This document shows positions 62,559-64,000 of a DNA stretch of 64,000 nt, piece after piece. A program made the translations under genes and the position numbers. The notes below the pieces were generated by a model, which did not search any database, was not told the origin of the DNA, and saw only the letters and a program-made list of their open reading frames with translations. Numbering within the stretch: the first letter of the stretch is position 1; every line of letters starts with the position of its first letter. Origin of the DNA: Pelagomonas calceolata (Eukaryota > Sar > Pelagophyceae > Pelagomonadales > Pelagomonadaceae); NCBI GenBank assembly GCA_918797485.1, contig CAKKNE010000005.1, forward strand, positions 1,984,001-2,048,000, written 5' to 3'.

Positions 62559-63776
62559 ATGGGTCTCCTCGCCGCCTCGGACTCAGGCGGCGCGCTCGTC
62601 GTCGGCATTGGCAGCGGCGCCGTGCTCTGGCGCGTGGGAACGGCGACGACGCTGCGCGGTGCCGACGACGAGCGCTGCGTCGCCGTGGCAATAAGTGGAG
62701 ACGGCGCCACGGTCGCGACGGCGTCCGACACGAAGCGCCTGCGCTGCTGGCACGGCGACGGCCTCAGCGAGGCGGAGGCGCCGCGGCGCGTGAGTGGCTT
62801 GTGCATCGCGCCCTACGGCGCCGGCCAGGTCCTGCTGGCGTGCTGCGCCGGCGAGTTGTACGCGTTCCCGCTCCCGGCGCTGGACAAGCCGCCGCGGCGG
62901 CTCCTCGCGCACACGTCGAGCGTCCTGACGGGCGTCAGTTATGCGAATGGCCTCGTCGCGACCGCCGACCGCAACGAGAAGGTGCGGATATCCCAGTTCC
63001 CCCGCTGCGAGGAGATCGAGAGCTTCTGTCTGGGCCACACGGACTTCGTCTCCGGCGTCGAGTTCTTGTCCGGGACGCGGCTCGTGTCCTGCGGCGGCGA
63101 CGGCTATCTGCGGGTCTGGGACGCGGCGACGGGCGACTGCGTCGCCGAGCGGCGCGTCGGCGGCGTGTGCACCTGCCTCGCCGTGTCGACGGCCGCCGTC
63201 GCCGTCGCTACGCAATACTGCCTGAATGTGCACGTCTATCCATTTGTAGAGGGCGTTCTAGCAGAGGAACCGTTTATGCTGGACCAGTGTCCCGACGACG
63301 GCGCGCCGCCGTCGGACCTGTGCTTCCGCGGTCCGTCGCTCGTGGCCCTCTTGCCAGGGGAATGGGAGGGCGGTCCCCTCGTCGAGTGGCCTAGGCCGAC
63401 GGTGCCGCCTGATGAACTGTCCGGCGCTGACGTGGAACATGTGGCCGGGCCGGCGGTGCAGGACGCCGCCGCGGGCCTGGGCGCCGTCGCCCCGTCGGCC
63501 CTCTTCCAGGCGCTCGAGCGCGACCACGCGCACGCGACGCCCGCCCGCGACGGCGACGACGCGGACAAGCCGTCCATCCTGCGCAAGCACGCGCTCGAGG
63601 CGCGCTACGACGTCTCGCAGCTAGGAGTGGTCCCCAAGAAGCAGATCGTCGAGGACATGGCGCGGCGGCGCGGGCGTGAACCCGCTCCAACACCCGAATC
63701 GCCTGCGCCACCACCAGCGCGACGGCGGCGCGGCGGCCGGCGCCACCGGCGCGACGAGCCAGAAAGTAAAGACTAA
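62559..63776 (+). CDS. WDR4: tRNA m7G46 methyltransferase WD40 subunit (WDR4/Trm82)
   Basis: A 405-residue protein from the ATG at 62559. WD repeats include the diagnostic WDR4/Trm82 block LTGVSYANGLVATADRNEKV, RISQFPRCEEIESFCLGHTD, FVSGVEF. A canonical repeat ends LVSCGGDGYLRVWDAATGDC. WDR4 is the non-catalytic partner of METTL1/Trm8 and stabilises it for 7-methylguanosine formation at tRNA position 46. The C-terminal 90 residues are basic and disordered (PPPARRRRGGRRHRRDEPES). Confidence 0.88.
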   Translation: MGLLAASDSGGALVVGIGSGAVLWRVGTATTLRGADDERCVAVAISGDGATVATASDTKRLRCWHGDGLSEAEAPRRVSGLCIAPYGAGQVLLACCAGELYAFPLPALDKPPRRLLAHTSSVLTGVSYANGLVATADRNEKVRISQFPRCEEIESFCLGHTDFVSGVEFLSGTRLVSCGGDGYLRVWDAATGDCVAERRVGGVCTCLAVSTAAVAVATQYCLNVHVYPFVEGVLAEEPFMLDQCPDDGAPPSDLCFRGPSLVALLPGEWEGGPLVEWPRPTVPPDELSGADVEHVAGPAVQDAAAGLGAVAPSALFQALERDHAHATPARDGDDADKPSILRKHALEARYDVSQLGVVPKKQIVEDMARRRGREPAPTPESPAPPPARRRRGGRRHRRDEPESKD

Positions 63777-63784
63777 CCACTCTC

Positions 63785-64000
63785 TTAGTAAGAACGCCCC
63801 CAGAGGCACCAGCACGTCGCTTCTTCACCGGTAAAGAAGCACTTGGTACCCGCCGGGAGCGGAGGTTGATCGTGCGGCACGCATAAAGTTTTCGCGGCCA
63901 ATGAGGTCGCCGTCCGTTCATCCTCCGCCTCGAGGCCCAACAGAGCCAGCGACTCTTCCCGCGACCGCTCCTTGACCTGGTCCTCCGCCTCCTGATTCTT
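63785..64000 (-). CDS. prolyl-tRNA synthetase, C-terminal end
   Basis: The last 71 codons of a gene that enters from the right edge. AAKTLCVPHDQPPLPAGTKC, then FFTGEEATCWCLWGRSY and stop match the zinc-binding C-terminal domain of eukaryote/archaeal-type ProRS, which ends in an invariant G-R-S-Y. The terminal Tyr contacts the active site in this class. The upstream Glu/Arg helix (EDQVKERSREESLALLGLEA) also fits. Whether it is fused to GluRS cannot be seen. Confidence 0.85.
   Translation of the reverse strand, partial: KNQEAEDQVKERSREESLALLGLEAEDERTATSLAAKTLCVPHDQPPLPAGTKCFFTGEEATCWCLWGRSY

Noticed and set aside
1-64000. Operon, CRISPR, phage or biosynthetic cluster
   Set aside because: Gene orientation, single-gene promoters, eukaryotic families and introns rule out a bacterial layout. 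Neighbouring genes have unrelated functions, and no CRISPR-type repeat-spacer pattern is present.

Overview
The window is a gene-dense, GC-rich, intron-poor stretch of a nuclear genome from a photosynthetic eukaryote. A stramenopile alga close to the pelagophytes (Aureococcus/Pelagomonas type) fits best. The evidence is eukaryotic core genes (eL19, eIF5B, SSRP1, Prp38, VPS13, ProRS C-terminus, Arp4); a small protein with a signal peptide followed by the CAAFAP motif of secondary red plastids (57999-58343); an EngB GTPase with a presequence; MYND/RING-CH/TPR paralogs; a GH16 beta-glucanase; and a gene that reads sensibly only if three UGA codons are selenocysteine. Species assignment is inference.

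Layout: 1-2138 holds a partial sulfotransferase-like gene, an ankyrin protein and a GNAT acetyltransferase. 2344-10632 is one uninterrupted VPS13-like reading frame, converging on a U-box fragment. 10.8-13.9 kb has two unrecognised genes. 14.3-17.6 kb has a GH16 enzyme and an MFS carrier. 17.6-22.2 kb has an unrecognised disordered protein, a MYND/RING-CH protein, a small secreted protein and a CCDC130/Yju2-family splicing factor. 22.7-25.9 kb is a 12-EF-hand protein. 26.2-30.4 kb has a truncated C5-methyltransferase-like gene, a basic protein, a Pex4-like E2 and Prp38. 30.8-41.2 kb has a coiled-coil protein, a BTB-like protein, eL19, a secreted proline-rich protein, cytochrome c heme lyase and two MYND proteins. 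41.2-43.2 kb is a degraded, repeat-bearing gap. 43.2-46.3 kb is a spliced novel membrane protein with a minisatellite in an intron. 46.7-53.4 kb has eIF5B, the candidate selenoprotein with a SECIS-like hairpin, a NudC-like protein and EngB. 53.8-64 kb has SSRP1, Arp4, a plastid membrane protein, RbfA, an unrecognised protein, an EGF-like fragment, a TMEM151-like protein, WDR4/Trm82 and the 3' end of prolyl-tRNA synthetase.

Genes are packed tail-to-tail with gaps of about 10-30 bp (Pex4 and Prp38 coding ends overlap by 12 bp) and head-to-head over promoters of about 200-400 bp. An imperfect palindrome (half-site GCTAGYGTC) recurs in at least nine of these promoter gaps. Six introns in three genes are supported by reading-frame logic. 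Two of them, and one 3' gap, share a hairpin with CGATGGCGT/ACGCCATCG arms, which suggests introner-type elements. Most genes are unrelated housekeeping functions, so the window is not an operon or gene cluster. The most notable items are the three-UGA thioredoxin-like gene, the promoter palindrome, the intron hairpins, heme lyase fused to a twin CX9C domain, and the tail-anchored Pex4-like E2.
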